A DNA stretch of 38,629 nt from contig CBDUZZ010000043.1 in NCBI GenBank assembly GCA_965371855.1, positions 1 to 38,629 of the forward strand. The letters run 5' to 3'. Source of the stretch: JAADEM01 sp965371855 (GTDB lineage: Bacteria > Bacteroidota > Bacteroidia > Bacteroidales > Marinilabiliaceae). Below are positions 7,282 through 16,553 of the stretch, piece after piece (within the stretch, counting starts at the first letter, position 1; every line of letters starts with the position of its first letter). Below the pieces are notes generated by a model. It saw only the letters and a list, made by a program, of their open reading frames with translations. It was not told the DNA's origin and ran no database searches. Both the position numbers and the translations under genes were made by a program.

Positions 7282-9471
7282 TTATCTTGTAAACAGTAAT
7301 TCACGGTATTTTGGCAATGGCCACATCTCATCGTCAATAACTAGCTCCAGTTTGTCGATATGAGAACGAATGTCCTCTAAATAAGGACGAACTTTCTGAT
7401 CATAAGCAAATGCTTTATCTTTAGTGTCCTCAATGATGTTACACTCTTTACGTTCTTCAACCATTTCGTGAACTTTGGCCTTGATAGAAGATATGTGTCC
7501 TGAAATCTCTTTAATAAGACTTAATCGTGATCCTGCCAAACTCTTATATTCGGCTTCACTGAAGATGTCTCTCATTCCTTTAACATTTTCTATCAATGAA
7601 GTTTGATACCTGATAGCCGTAGGTACAATATGGTTTATTGCCAAATCGCCTAAGACACGGGCTTCTATCTGAACTTTCATTGTGAATTTCTCCAGTTCAA
7701 CTTCAACACGAGCTTCCAGTTCCTTTTCTGTCATAACACCACTCTTAACAAGAGACTTCATAGAAGCCGGCTCGAGATATTTCAATAATGATTCAGGTAC
7801 ATTTGTGATATTTGTTAAGCCTCGTTTTGCTGCTTCTTCAACCCATGCGTCAGAATATCCGTCACCATCGAAATGGATATTTTTTGATTCCAGATAGAGC
7901 TTCTTAATCATCTGGAATATTGCCTCATCTTTTTTAACTCCTTTTTCTATGAGTGTATCCACCTCCTTTTTAAACTCCGTCAACTGAACAGACATAGCTG
8001 CATTTAAAGCAGTTAGAGCAGCAGCATTATTAGCTGATGAACCAACAGCACGGAACTCGAAACGGTTTCCGGTAAATGCAAACGGAGAAGTACGGTTACG
8101 GTCGGTATTATCAAGGAGTATTTCAGGAATACGACCGATACCTAATTTTATTGCGGTCTTTTCTTCAGGACTCATCTTTTGATCTGTAATCTTTTCTGCC
8201 AGATTTTGTAACATGGATGAGATTTTAGACCCTAAAAATATTGAAATTATGGACGGTGGTGCTTCATTTGCTCCCAGACGATGACTGTTAGTAGATGAAA
8301 GAATTGTGGCTCTTAACAGATCCTGATTTTTGAATACTGCAGCCATTACATTAGCAATGAAAGTGAGGAATTGCAAATTCCCTTTTGGGTTTTTACCCGG
8401 AGCAAGTAGGTTTACGCCAGTGTTAGTGCCTAATGACCAGTTATTGTGTTTACCTGATCCATTAATTCCGGCAAATGGTTTTTCATGGAAGAGAATCTCG
8501 AAATTGTGATGACGAGCAACCCGTTTCATAACATCCATTATTAGCTGGTTATGGTCGTTTGCCAGGTTTGCTTCCTCGAAAATTGGAGCAAGTTCAAACT
8601 GGTTAGGAGCAACCTCGTTATGTCTGGTTTTTACAGGAATTCCAAGCTTGTGTGATTCTATCTCAAGCTCTATCATAAATTGAGTAACACGCTCAGGAAT
8701 AGAACCAAAATAGTGATCGTCTAACTGTTGGTCTTTTGAAGAAGAGTGACCCATAAGGGTTCTTCCTGTAAGTACAAGGTCAGGTCGAGCATGAAAAAGA
8801 GCAGTATCAATAAGGAAATACTCTTGTTCCCATCCAAGGTTACTGTGAACCTTAGTAACATTCTTGTCGAAATATTCACATACACCAACTGCTGCCTTGT
8901 CAATAGCTGCCAAAGCTTTCAATAGTGGCGTTTTGTAATCGAGTGCTTCGCCCGTATATGATATAAAAACAGTAGGAATACAAAGTGTAGTGCCCACTAC
9001 AAAAGCCGGAGAGGAAACATCCCATGCTGTATAACCTCGTGCTTCAAATGTTTGACGGATACCTCCCGATGGAAATGATGATGCATCAGGTTCCTGCTGG
9101 GCAAGAAGTGATCCGGAAAACGCTTCAATAATATTTCCGTTATCGCCAAAATCAATGAATCCATCATGCTTCTCTGCTGTTCCGTCTGTTAATGGCTGAA
9201 ACCAGTGAGTATAATGAGTTGCTCCTTTTTCAATTGCCCACGCTTTCATGCCTGCAGCTATGCTGCTGGCAACTTTACGGTCTATAAGTGTACCCTTTTC
9301 TATTGCTGAGTTAACTGCCTTGTATGCATCTTTTGATAGATATCTGGACATTGTCACTTTCCCAAATACCATCTCTCCATAATAATCTGAAACTTTAAAT
9401 GAAGGTAACGATACCATCTTTGGTGTTCTTTTCATCACTTCTGCTAACGCTTGAAATCTTAATGTTGCCAT
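7282..9471 (-). CDS. glnN: Glutamine synthetase type III
   Basis: 729 residues, the usual size for GSIII, well above the ~450-470 residues of types I and II. It makes glutamine from glutamate, ammonia and ATP and is the common glutamine synthetase of Bacteroidota. Visible signatures are the N-terminal domain with DVSSPAF, the catalytic-domain blocks WEQEYFLID, TRHNEVAPNQFELAPIFEEAN, NGSGKHNNWSLGTNTG (ATP/glutamate site), NRTSPFAFTGNRFEFRAVGS and SANNAAALTALNAA, and the type III C-terminal helical region ending in DDEMWPLPKYRELLF. Monocistronic by spacing. A structured region follows the stop (7164-7236). Expression is probably nitrogen-responsive, but no operator can be identified by eye. Confidence 0.97.
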   Translation of the reverse strand: MATLRFQALAEVMKRTPKMVSLPSFKVSDYYGEMVFGKVTMSRYLSKDAYKAVNSAIEKGTLIDRKVASSIAAGMKAWAIEKGATHYTHWFQPLTDGTAEKHDGFIDFGDNGNIIEAFSGSLLAQQEPDASSFPSGGIRQTFEARGYTAWDVSSPAFVVGTTLCIPTVFISYTGEALDYKTPLLKALAAIDKAAVGVCEYFDKNVTKVHSNLGWEQEYFLIDTALFHARPDLVLTGRTLMGHSSSKDQQLDDHYFGSIPERVTQFMIELEIESHKLGIPVKTRHNEVAPNQFELAPIFEEANLANDHNQLIMDVMKRVARHHNFEILFHEKPFAGINGSGKHNNWSLGTNTGVNLLAPGKNPKGNLQFLTFIANVMAAVFKNQDLLRATILSSTNSHRLGANEAPPSIISIFLGSKISSMLQNLAEKITDQKMSPEEKTAIKLGIGRIPEILLDNTDRNRTSPFAFTGNRFEFRAVGSSANNAAALTALNAAMSVQLTEFKKEVDTLIEKGVKKDEAIFQMIKKLYLESKNIHFDGDGYSDAWVEEAAKRGLTNITNVPESLLKYLEPASMKSLVKSGVMTEKELEARVEVELEKFTMKVQIEARVLGDLAINHIVPTAIRYQTSLIENVKGMRDIFSEAEYKSLAGSRLSLIKEISGHISSIKAKVHEMVEERKECNIIEDTKDKAFAYDQKVRPYLEDIRSHIDKLELVIDDEMWPLPKYRELLFTR

Positions 9472-9697
9472 AATTGTAAATTTTCTATTTTTCGTCTGTA
9501 AAAGTATGAAAAAAATATGAAGTGGGCAAAAAAGGCAGGTAAAAAAATGATAAAATATAAAAAAATAGACATTGTGCCCCCTAAAAAGCAGGGGTGTGGA
9601 AAATATGTAAATGTTTTAATCTCCTACTGCATAAGTCGGGTTTAAGTATTTTAAGTAGTCTCTTCCTTAGAAAAGGGGGAAGTAGTATTCAAATTGC

Positions 9698-10282
9698 TTA
9701 TTTATATCGATAATGTCCAATTATTTCGAAGTCGAAAAGGCAGTCTTGCATTACCTGGCCTGCTCCAATATTGTGGACGATTAAGTATCGGTTCTTGTCG
9801 TCGGGCTTCCTGTCAGACACTATTCCGATATGAGTTATTCCACCTCCTAAATTCCAACATACAATGTCGCCAGGTATGTAGTCAGAAGAATTCTCTGTAA
9901 TTGGTTTTACCTCACCATGTCTTTCAAAGAATTTCATAAGGTTTGGAACTCTTCTGTGGTCTATGTTTTTATCTGTTGTTTTAAGCCCCCAATTTCCGGG
10001 GTATCTGTCAAAATAGGCCTTCATATCTTCATGCACTTCCTTCTGAAGGTCAATCCATACTTTTCGATAGGCTCTGATTACAACATCTGTGCAAACTCCC
10101 TTGTCTTTTGGAACATCACCATTGGGATAGTCAATTGCATAGTAGCTCGGGTCATAGGTTACCTGGTCATAAGTTAATGTAATCGTTGAGTCGGCAAGCT
10201 GATTATAAAATGAATCTTGACTAAAACAGTAATTGCTACAGATTAGAAATATAATGCTTAATATGAGGATCGTTTTTTTCAT
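9698..10282 (-). CDS. Secreted DUF1287 protein (NlpC/P60-like fold candidate)
   Basis: 194 residues with a signal peptide (MKKTILILSIIFLICSNYCFS, cleavage near Gln22). The mature part has the DUF1287 pattern: VTYDPSYYAIDYPNGDVPKD, then GVCTDVVIRAYR with Cys64 at the start of a helix, YIPGDIVCWNLGGGITHIGI and YLIVHNIGAG. Cys64, the His in THIGIVSD and the His in HNIGAG make a plausible papain-like catalytic set. Members are found in the periplasm of many Gram-negatives (E. coli YijF is of this type) and have no firmly assigned substrate. Separated from its neighbours by >200 bp on each side. Confidence 0.85.
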   Translation of the reverse strand: MKKTILILSIIFLICSNYCFSQDSFYNQLADSTITLTYDQVTYDPSYYAIDYPNGDVPKDKGVCTDVVIRAYRKVWIDLQKEVHEDMKAYFDRYPGNWGLKTTDKNIDHRRVPNLMKFFERHGEVKPITENSSDYIPGDIVCWNLGGGITHIGIVSDRKPDDKNRYLIVHNIGAGQVMQDCLFDFEIIGHYRYK

Positions 10283-10305
10283 GTGTTTCTAATTTACTAA
10301 ATGAC

Positions 10306-10331
10306 TAACACAGAGGCACTGAGACACAGAG
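10306..10331 (+). repeat. 26-bp dispersed intergenic repeat, copy 1
   Basis: TAACACAGAGGCACTGAGAC then ACAGAG. An inverted copy with 24 of 26 bases identical lies at 37519-37544. Both are intergenic. Confidence 0.6.
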
Positions 10332-10528
10332 TGTTTTTTGCTTTTTATTCGTGCAGGCTGTGGTCATTTTAATCATCCCTCCTGTGTGTTTAAATCCAAT
10401 CATGGATGTTTCATGTGTGTGCCAATAACCGTAATGTCATTATGTTGTATAGTCATTTTCGATTTCATTTTATCCTATAGGAATGCGATACAATCGCACA
10501 CAAGCAATGGATACGGTTCTGTGAGAAG

Positions 10529-11104
10529 TTAAGGCTGAAACTCTCCTGGCTTAATCGACTGGATACTGGCATTTATTTCATAAATGGTGTAATTGTCACT
10601 TTTTTCAAAAGAGACTATAATTCCTAGTACTGTAATTATCCACCACATTGATCCAACAATGACTAATACGAGTTGTTTTCTGTTAAACTTTTTCAATATT
10701 TCTAATTCATATTCAGGATCCTTCTTTATAGATTGATTTAGTGCTTCAAATGGACTTATTAAGAATATGAATGAAAATAGTGAAATCAACCAGTAATAAT
10801 CTGGGAGATTGGCTAATAAAGCTGTAATTAAATAACCAATAAAGAGAAGAATAGAAGAGTAATATTTTGTGATTCCAATATACATTGTGTATCTCTTAAT
10901 TTTCCTGAATAGTGGAATTAGAAAAATAATTGAAAAGATTGTTCTTGTCGCAGAGTTTATTTCCAAATCTTCTTTCTCACTAAAAAACCTCCAAGATTTA
11001 TAAATCCACCAAACTTCATACAAGCCAAATGTCAACACGCTAAGTATTATAAATTTAGAAGTACTAATCGAAGTGATACTAGTAACTTTTTGCTTATTAT
11101 TCAT
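10529..11104 (-). CDS. Multi-spanning membrane protein, DUF4234-like N-terminus
   Basis: 191 residues with hydrophobic segments at about 17-35, 58-70, 83-98, 104-118 and 148-165. The N-terminal block FIILSVLTFGLYEVWWIYKS and then WRFF resembles DUF4234-type membrane proteins (S..TFGLY.iyW.yk.w). No catalytic residues, signal peptide or partner gene can be identified. It lies alone between a DUF1287 gene and a peptidase gene, both on the same strand but with >100-bp gaps. Function unknown; the family resemblance is limited to the first ~40 residues. Confidence 0.7.
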   Translation of the reverse strand: MNNKQKVTSITSISTSKFIILSVLTFGLYEVWWIYKSWRFFSEKEDLEINSATRTIFSIIFLIPLFRKIKRYTMYIGITKYYSSILLFIGYLITALLANLPDYYWLISLFSFIFLISPFEALNQSIKKDPEYELEILKKFNRKQLVLVIVGSMWWIITVLGIIVSFEKSDNYTIYEINASIQSIKPGEFQP

Positions 11105-11224
11105 AGATTCATACGTGTCATTATAGTTCTTATAGCTTGTTTTTTAAATAAACCCTCCGGAATAAATCGTCTTACAATTTGGCTAAAATCTCCCGACACC
11201 TGTATAAGCAGGAGCCGGGATGAA

Positions 11225-12610
11225 TTATAGCAGTACTGTTTTTATCACATTTTCAGCAAAATATTTATAGAAATATGGTAATGTTTCAATTCCGTTGTAG
11301 AATTGTTCAAGAGGGAAGTTTTCGTTTGGAGAATGAATAGCATCCGACTCAAGTCCGAATCCCATCAATACGGATTTTGTGCCCAGTATCTCCTCAAAAC
11401 TTGAGATTATAGGAATAGAACCTCCGCTTCTTACAGGTACAGGTCTTTTGCCGTAAACTGCTTCACAAGCTTTTTCTGCTGCTTTGTATGCATCAATGTC
11501 AATAGGGCAAACATATCCTTGTCCTCCGTGTAGGTGTTCAACTTTTACTGTAACAGATTCGGGAGCTATCGATTCAAAATGCTTTATGAAAAGTTCAGCA
11601 ATTTGTTGATGATCCTGGTTTGGTACCAAACGGCACGATATCTTAGCATAAGCTTTTGATGGAAGAACGGTTTTTGCACCTTCACCTGTATATCCACCCC
11701 AAATACCACATACATCAAAAGTAGATCTTATGCCTGTTCTCTCATTTGTGGAAAATCCCTTTTCTCCGGCTAACGCTTTTACATTAATAGCTTTTTTGTA
11801 CTCTTCCTCATCATAGGGAGCCTGTGCCATTAATTCGCGCTCTTCGTCAGATACCTCCAGTACATCATCATAAAAACCGGGGATGGTAATTTTGCCATCA
11901 TCATCAACCATTTGGCTTATCATTTTGGCCAGTACATTTATCGGGTTAGCAACAGCCCCGCCAAACAGCCCGGAGTGAAGGTCATGATCAGGTCCGGTAA
12001 CTTCTACCTGCCAATATGCTAAGCCTCTCAAGCCGGTAGTGATAGTAGGAACATCAGGAGCGATCATTCCGGTGTCAGATACAAGTATCACATCTGCGTC
12101 AAGCAACTCTTTGTGCTCTTCACAAAATTTTGGAAGGCTGGGTGAGCCAATCTCTTCTTCTCCTTCAATTAGAAACTTCACGTTAACATCCAGCTGGCCT
12201 GATTTTACCATATATTCAAATGCCTTTGCATGCATAAATCCCTGTCCTTTGTCATCGTCTGCTCCTCGTGCCCATATCTTACCCTCTTTTACAACCGGTT
12301 CAAAAGGCTCGGTGTTCCATAAATCAACAGGGTCAACTGGCATCACATCCATGTGGGCATATACCAAAACAGTTTTTTTTGATTTGTCTATAATCTTTTC
12401 GGCATAAGTAACAGGATTACCTTCTGTTTCATAAATCTCAGCTTTATCGACACCGGCATCCAACAATATCTTTTTCCATAGTTCTGCAGCACGATACATA
12501 TCTTTCTTATGTTCAGCTAACGAACTTATGGATGGGATACGGATTAGTTCAAACAGTTCATTCAGGAATCGTTCCTTATTTGTTTCAATGTATTGTTTTA
12601 AGTCTTTCAT
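11225..12610 (-). CDS. M20-family metallopeptidase (dipeptidase)
   Basis: 461 residues. The zinc-site motifs of the M20 family are all present: HMDVMPVDP (His86, Asp88 catalytic), RGADDDKGQ (bridging Asp119), GEEEIGSPS (catalytic Glu151 and zinc Glu152), SDTG, and the C-terminal DAIHSPNENF with the last zinc His. The dimerisation domain is recognisable (GPDHDLHSGLFGGAVANPIN). The arrangement resembles CNDP/carnosinase-type dipeptidases, which act on dipeptides in the cytoplasm; there is no signal peptide. Substrate preference cannot be deduced. Monocistronic. Confidence 0.93.
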   Translation of the reverse strand: MKDLKQYIETNKERFLNELFELIRIPSISSLAEHKKDMYRAAELWKKILLDAGVDKAEIYETEGNPVTYAEKIIDKSKKTVLVYAHMDVMPVDPVDLWNTEPFEPVVKEGKIWARGADDDKGQGFMHAKAFEYMVKSGQLDVNVKFLIEGEEEIGSPSLPKFCEEHKELLDADVILVSDTGMIAPDVPTITTGLRGLAYWQVEVTGPDHDLHSGLFGGAVANPINVLAKMISQMVDDDGKITIPGFYDDVLEVSDEERELMAQAPYDEEEYKKAINVKALAGEKGFSTNERTGIRSTFDVCGIWGGYTGEGAKTVLPSKAYAKISCRLVPNQDHQQIAELFIKHFESIAPESVTVKVEHLHGGQGYVCPIDIDAYKAAEKACEAVYGKRPVPVRSGGSIPIISSFEEILGTKSVLMGFGLESDAIHSPNENFPLEQFYNGIETLPYFYKYFAENVIKTVLL

Positions 12611-12789
12611 GATAAAATGTTGTAAAATGGTTTAAATTATTAGAATTGAAAAATAAGGAACTTAGATGTAAAAACAAATAAAATTTGCACTTAAATAAAA
12701 TGAGCAGTTAACTAAATTGACTTAATATGGAATACCGTGGGTAAAAGTCTTTGGTCTTTCTCATGTTCTGTTCATCAAAAAGATAGATG

Positions 12790-13362
12790 TTATGCATTAA
12801 TAGCCGGTTCTATCTCAGCCCAGTTTTCATTTCTTGCTATGCGGGAAACCTGCATTTCGCTAATGGCAAACAGCTTGGCTATAACATTTTGTTTTACTCC
12901 TTTTTGCAGTAATCCTTTGAGTACTCTAACGTCATCGGGTGATAGTTTGGAACTGGTTACAACCTTACCTGCTTTTTTTCGAGTTTCATGAAGTACTTTA
13001 TGCATTCGTTTATAACTCTCATCTCGTGTAACCCACTGTAAATTACTTATGTGATTACTGGTTTTATTCCAGTCGATATGAATAACAACATTTTGCACGT
13101 CAGTATCTTTCGGGATAAACATTTCAGCAGCTAATTTGTGAACTAAAAAAGATTTCTTTTTGCCTTTAACTCTCAAGCTAACATTGTAAAATCCCTTAAT
13201 AACACCAGGCTTTATAATCCTGCCATTAACAGCATCGTAACAAAAACTTTTAACTCGTCCATAATTACTAACCTGATAACGCTTATCTGTATAGGGAATC
13301 TCTCTCCACTCTTCATCCTCTAATTTACGTAGCTTTCGTTCTTTGTCTTCTTTTATTTTCAT
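12790..13362 (-). CDS. NUMOD4/HNH-type protein with C-terminal helix-turn-helix
   Basis: 190 residues. Near residue 18 begins a NUMOD4-like motif (EEWREIPYTDKRYQVSNYGRV). An HNH_3-like block follows (LVHKLAAEMFIP, then HIDWNKTSNHISNLQWVT), with the His, Asn and Asn positions of an HNH nuclease, but Trp replaces the Gly of the usual HIDGNK. The last ~50 residues look like a resolvase-type helix-turn-helix (LSPDDVRVLKGLLQKGVKQN, IAKLFAISEMQVSRIARNENW). These architectures occur in free-standing homing endonucleases. The gene starts only 14 bp after the stop of the CLC gene, so it is probably co-transcribed with it. Confidence 0.85.
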   Translation of the reverse strand: MKIKEDKERKLRKLEDEEWREIPYTDKRYQVSNYGRVKSFCYDAVNGRIIKPGVIKGFYNVSLRVKGKKKSFLVHKLAAEMFIPKDTDVQNVVIHIDWNKTSNHISNLQWVTRDESYKRMHKVLHETRKKAGKVVTSSKLSPDDVRVLKGLLQKGVKQNVIAKLFAISEMQVSRIARNENWAEIEPAINA

Positions 13363-13376
13363 GGAATAAATACACT

Positions 13377-15152
13377 TTAATAAGATGATGAGAACATCTT
13401 CAGATGGTTACGGTATGCCGTAAATGCATTAGCCCGTGAAATAAAGCCAAGATATTTTCCTTTATCAATAACTGCAATATTAAATCGGCCCGACTTACGA
13501 AACATATCTACCAGATCTTCCATTGAATCATCAGGACTGATATAGTATTTTGGCATATACATCAAGTCTTTAACGTAAACTTTATCATACAGCTCCGGTT
13601 TGAAAATGATTTTCCGAATATCATCCATTTTCACCATTCCGTGTAATATTCCATTTTCATCAACCACAGGAAACAGATTGCGATGTGCTTCAGATATTTT
13701 TTCAACTAAATCTCCAAGTGTAGTGTCAGGTGATATTATTGCAAAATCTTTTTCAATAAGTTTGTTGATGTGCATTAAAGTTAAAATATTTTGATCGGCA
13801 TCGTGTGTGAGCAACTCTTTTCGCTTAGCTAACTGATGCGTGTAAACAGAATGTTTTAAGAAAGTTTTTGCCGTTGCAAATGAAACGGTGGCTGTAATCA
13901 TAAGAGGGAGGAACAGGGCATATCCACCCGAAATGTCAGCAATAAGAAATAATCCTGTTAATGGTGCATGCAAAACCCCGGCTATTAAACCAGCCATTCC
14001 AACAAGAGCAAAATTCTCAATCTGTAACTGGTGAAAGCCTAATTTATTAACTAACAAAGCAAACAATAAGCCTGTATTAACACCCATGAACAGTGTAGGA
14101 GCAAAAATTCCACCTACGCCACCGGCACCAAATGTTAGTGATGCTGCTACAACTTTTAATGCAATAACAAAAAAGATCATAAATATCATTGCCGTATAAT
14201 TGGCACTCCAGGTTTCAAACAGTGTTCCTTCAAACAAAGAGTATGAATTACCGGCAAGAGCATCATTTATTATTGAGTAGCCCTCACCATACAGAGACGG
14301 AAAAAAATAGAGTATAACTCCTAATAAACTTCCTCCTACAAGCAGCTTTACATAACGTTTGTTCATCTTCTCGAACCACTGTTCTATGAAGATATATATT
14401 TTAGTAAAATAAACAGCAATTAATCCGGTTGCAATACCAAGCAATACATAAAAAGGAATATCTATAAGTTCAAATGTGGTTTCGAACCGGAAATGATAAA
14501 GGTAATTCTGACCCAAAAAGAGATAAGAGGTTACTACGGCAGAAGCAGAAGCAAGAAGTAACGGAACTATTGAAAAAAGCGACAGGTCGAGCATTATTAC
14601 CTCTAAAGCAAATACAACCCCGGCAATAGGGGCTTTGAATATTGCAGCCATTGCCGCTGCCGATGCACTCCCCAACAATAGTGTGACTTGCCTGTAGTTA
14701 AGGTGAAACAACCTGCCAAAATTACTGCCAATTGCAGCACCGGTTGATACCGTAGGTCCTTCCAGTCCCACACTTCCCCCGAAACCAACAGTTAAAGCAC
14801 TGGTGATAACAGATGAAAACATATTGTGCGAGTTCATTTTCCCATTTGCCTTAGAGATGGCATACAATACGTTTGGAACACCATGACGGACAGGGCGCTT
14901 TATGATATATTTAATAAATAAAACAGCTAAGAAAATGCCAATTACAGGAGCAACAAAATAGAACAGATCATATTCAGAACTTAAGACTCCTTTCACAAAA
15001 CTGCTTATTAAATGGACCAGATTTTTAATTACTACAGCAGCTATACCGGATGCGATACCAATAAGAATGCTTAGTATCATCATAAACTGACGATTACTTA
15101 CATGCCTTAGGCGCCAAACTAAAAAGGATCGAAAAATTTTCTGCCGGTTCAT
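13377..15152 (-). CDS. CLC-family chloride channel/transporter with CBS pair
   Basis: 591 residues: a CLC membrane domain (~1-430) and a cytoplasmic CBS pair (~450-585). The three anion-site regions are visible: VRHGVPN (His90 where E. coli ClcA has Ser107), GGSVGLEGPTVSTG with gating Glu131, and GAGGVGGIFAPTLFMG. At the site of the internal proton glutamate (ClcA Glu203, in the IIEEM helix) this protein reads FALEVIM, so Glu184 matches Glu202 while position 185 is Val. That Val also occurs in CLC channels, and proton coupling is therefore doubtful. The CBS domains may bind nucleotides. Divergent from the methyltransferase gene at 15301. Family assignment is firm; the transport mechanism is inferred. 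Confidence 0.95.
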   Translation of the reverse strand: MNRQKIFRSFLVWRLRHVSNRQFMMILSILIGIASGIAAVVIKNLVHLISSFVKGVLSSEYDLFYFVAPVIGIFLAVLFIKYIIKRPVRHGVPNVLYAISKANGKMNSHNMFSSVITSALTVGFGGSVGLEGPTVSTGAAIGSNFGRLFHLNYRQVTLLLGSASAAAMAAIFKAPIAGVVFALEVIMLDLSLFSIVPLLLASASAVVTSYLFLGQNYLYHFRFETTFELIDIPFYVLLGIATGLIAVYFTKIYIFIEQWFEKMNKRYVKLLVGGSLLGVILYFFPSLYGEGYSIINDALAGNSYSLFEGTLFETWSANYTAMIFMIFFVIALKVVAASLTFGAGGVGGIFAPTLFMGVNTGLLFALLVNKLGFHQLQIENFALVGMAGLIAGVLHAPLTGLFLIADISGGYALFLPLMITATVSFATAKTFLKHSVYTHQLAKRKELLTHDADQNILTLMHINKLIEKDFAIISPDTTLGDLVEKISEAHRNLFPVVDENGILHGMVKMDDIRKIIFKPELYDKVYVKDLMYMPKYYISPDDSMEDLVDMFRKSGRFNIAVIDKGKYLGFISRANAFTAYRNHLKMFSSSY

Positions 15153-15300
15153 TTGTTTCTTGTGTAAAGAACGGGTTTAAGTACAATTCAAGTTGTTTTT
15201 TCAAAGGTAATATAAACATTCGGTATTATTATTAGCTTTGTTGCTAATACTTAATTTTGTGGCTAAATTGCAATCTGTTTAATAGAAAGGGGTATATACA

Positions 15301-16458
15301 TTGAAACTATTAGTTAAAACATTTCACGGTCTTGAAAATATTGTGGCAGAAGAGCTGTTACAGTTGGGAGCAAAAAATATTATTCCCCAAAAAAGAGCTG
15401 TTGCTTTTGAAGGCGATAAAGAGCTTTTGTACAGGGCAAATCTGCATTTGAGAACAGGCTTACGCATACTGGTACCTTTGCTGTCGTTCAGGGCAAAAAC
15501 AGACAAGGAGTTATATACGAGAGTATATGAATACGACTGGTCAAAGCATTTTAGTGTGACTAACACTTTTGTTATTGATAGTATTGCTTTTGGGGATGTT
15601 TTCAAACACTCCAGATATGTTGCTCTTAAAACTAAAGATGCTATTGTTGATCAGTTCCGCAAGAAAACAGGGAAGCGTCCTTCTATCGCTGTTGAGAATG
15701 CTGACATTAATATCAATGTTCATGTAAGCGGCGATCGTTTTACTATCTCACTTGATAGTTCCGGAGAGTCATTACACAGGCGCGGATATCGTGATGGCAG
15801 ACATAAAGCTCCATTGAATGAAGTGTTAGCTGCCGGGATGTTGAAAATTGCGAAATGGCAACCGGAGATACCGCTGTTTGATCCGATGTGCGGTTCGGGT
15901 ACTATACTTATGGAAGCTGCAATGCTTGCTAAAAACATCCCTCCGGCATGGCACAGGAAAAAGTTCTCTTTTATGAATTGGCCTGATTTTAATAAAGATA
16001 TGTGGGATAAAATAAGAGAAGATGCAGAAAAGAATTTTGTATCTCCACGGGTTACCATTATTGGTTCTGATGCTTCCATGCTATCTGTTGATATTACAAA
16101 GCAGGCAAGCCTTGAGTATCGGCTGAACAGGGAAATAAAAGTATCTAAGGCATTGTTTGAAAATATAGTACCTCCTGCAAAAGAAGGAATGATTATTACC
16201 AATCCTCCATATGGGGAGAGATTGCAAAAAGATAACATTATTGATTTTTATAAGATGATTGGAACAGTGCTTAAGCAGCGCTTTACGGGTTATGATGCCT
16301 GGATTATAAGTTCAAATTTCGAGGCACTAAAACACATAGAGTTAAAACCATCAGAAAAGCACACTCTGTATAACGGACCGCTGGAGAGTAGGTTTGTAAA
16401 ATTCAAACTGTACGAAGGTTCAATGAAAATAAGAACCCCGAGAAGAACGAGAACATAG
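15301..16458 (+). CDS. THUMP-domain class I SAM RNA methyltransferase (RlmK/L N-terminal type)
   Basis: 385 residues, starting at a TTG preceded by AAAGGGG. The TTG is chosen because KLLVKTFHGLENIVAEELL is where the family begins and no upstream in-frame ATG fits. Residues ~45-160 form the THUMP RNA-binding domain. The Rossmann methyltransferase domain has DPMCGSGT (204-210) for S-adenosylmethionine and the catalytic NPPYGERL (from Asn301), typical of N2-guanine methylation. It corresponds to the RlmL half of E. coli RlmKL (23S rRNA m2G2445); the RlmK half is absent, as in many Bacteroidota. The Arg/Thr-rich tail (KIRTPRRTRT) could help bind rRNA. Confidence 0.93.
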   Translation: MKLLVKTFHGLENIVAEELLQLGAKNIIPQKRAVAFEGDKELLYRANLHLRTGLRILVPLLSFRAKTDKELYTRVYEYDWSKHFSVTNTFVIDSIAFGDVFKHSRYVALKTKDAIVDQFRKKTGKRPSIAVENADININVHVSGDRFTISLDSSGESLHRRGYRDGRHKAPLNEVLAAGMLKIAKWQPEIPLFDPMCGSGTILMEAAMLAKNIPPAWHRKKFSFMNWPDFNKDMWDKIREDAEKNFVSPRVTIIGSDASMLSVDITKQASLEYRLNREIKVSKALFENIVPPAKEGMIITNPPYGERLQKDNIIDFYKMIGTVLKQRFTGYDAWIISSNFEALKHIELKPSEKHTLYNGPLESRFVKFKLYEGSMKIRTPRRTRT

Positions 16459-16553
16459 GATGTAGGGATTTGGGGATGTGAAAAGTTAAAGATTCAATAA
16501 TTTCCTTGTAATGGTATAGACTAAATAATTTATATTTGATAATCCAAAAATAG

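Noticed and set aside
10338..10532. 64-codon plus-strand ORF between the DUF1287 and membrane-protein genes
   Set aside because: Cys/His-rich composition without a recognisable motif; no ribosome-binding site, and it runs into the end of a convergent gene. Probably random.
15720..16238. 172-codon minus-strand frame opposite the THUMP methyltransferase
   Set aside because: Shadow of the real gene, whose SAM and NPPY motifs lie on the plus strand in the same bases.
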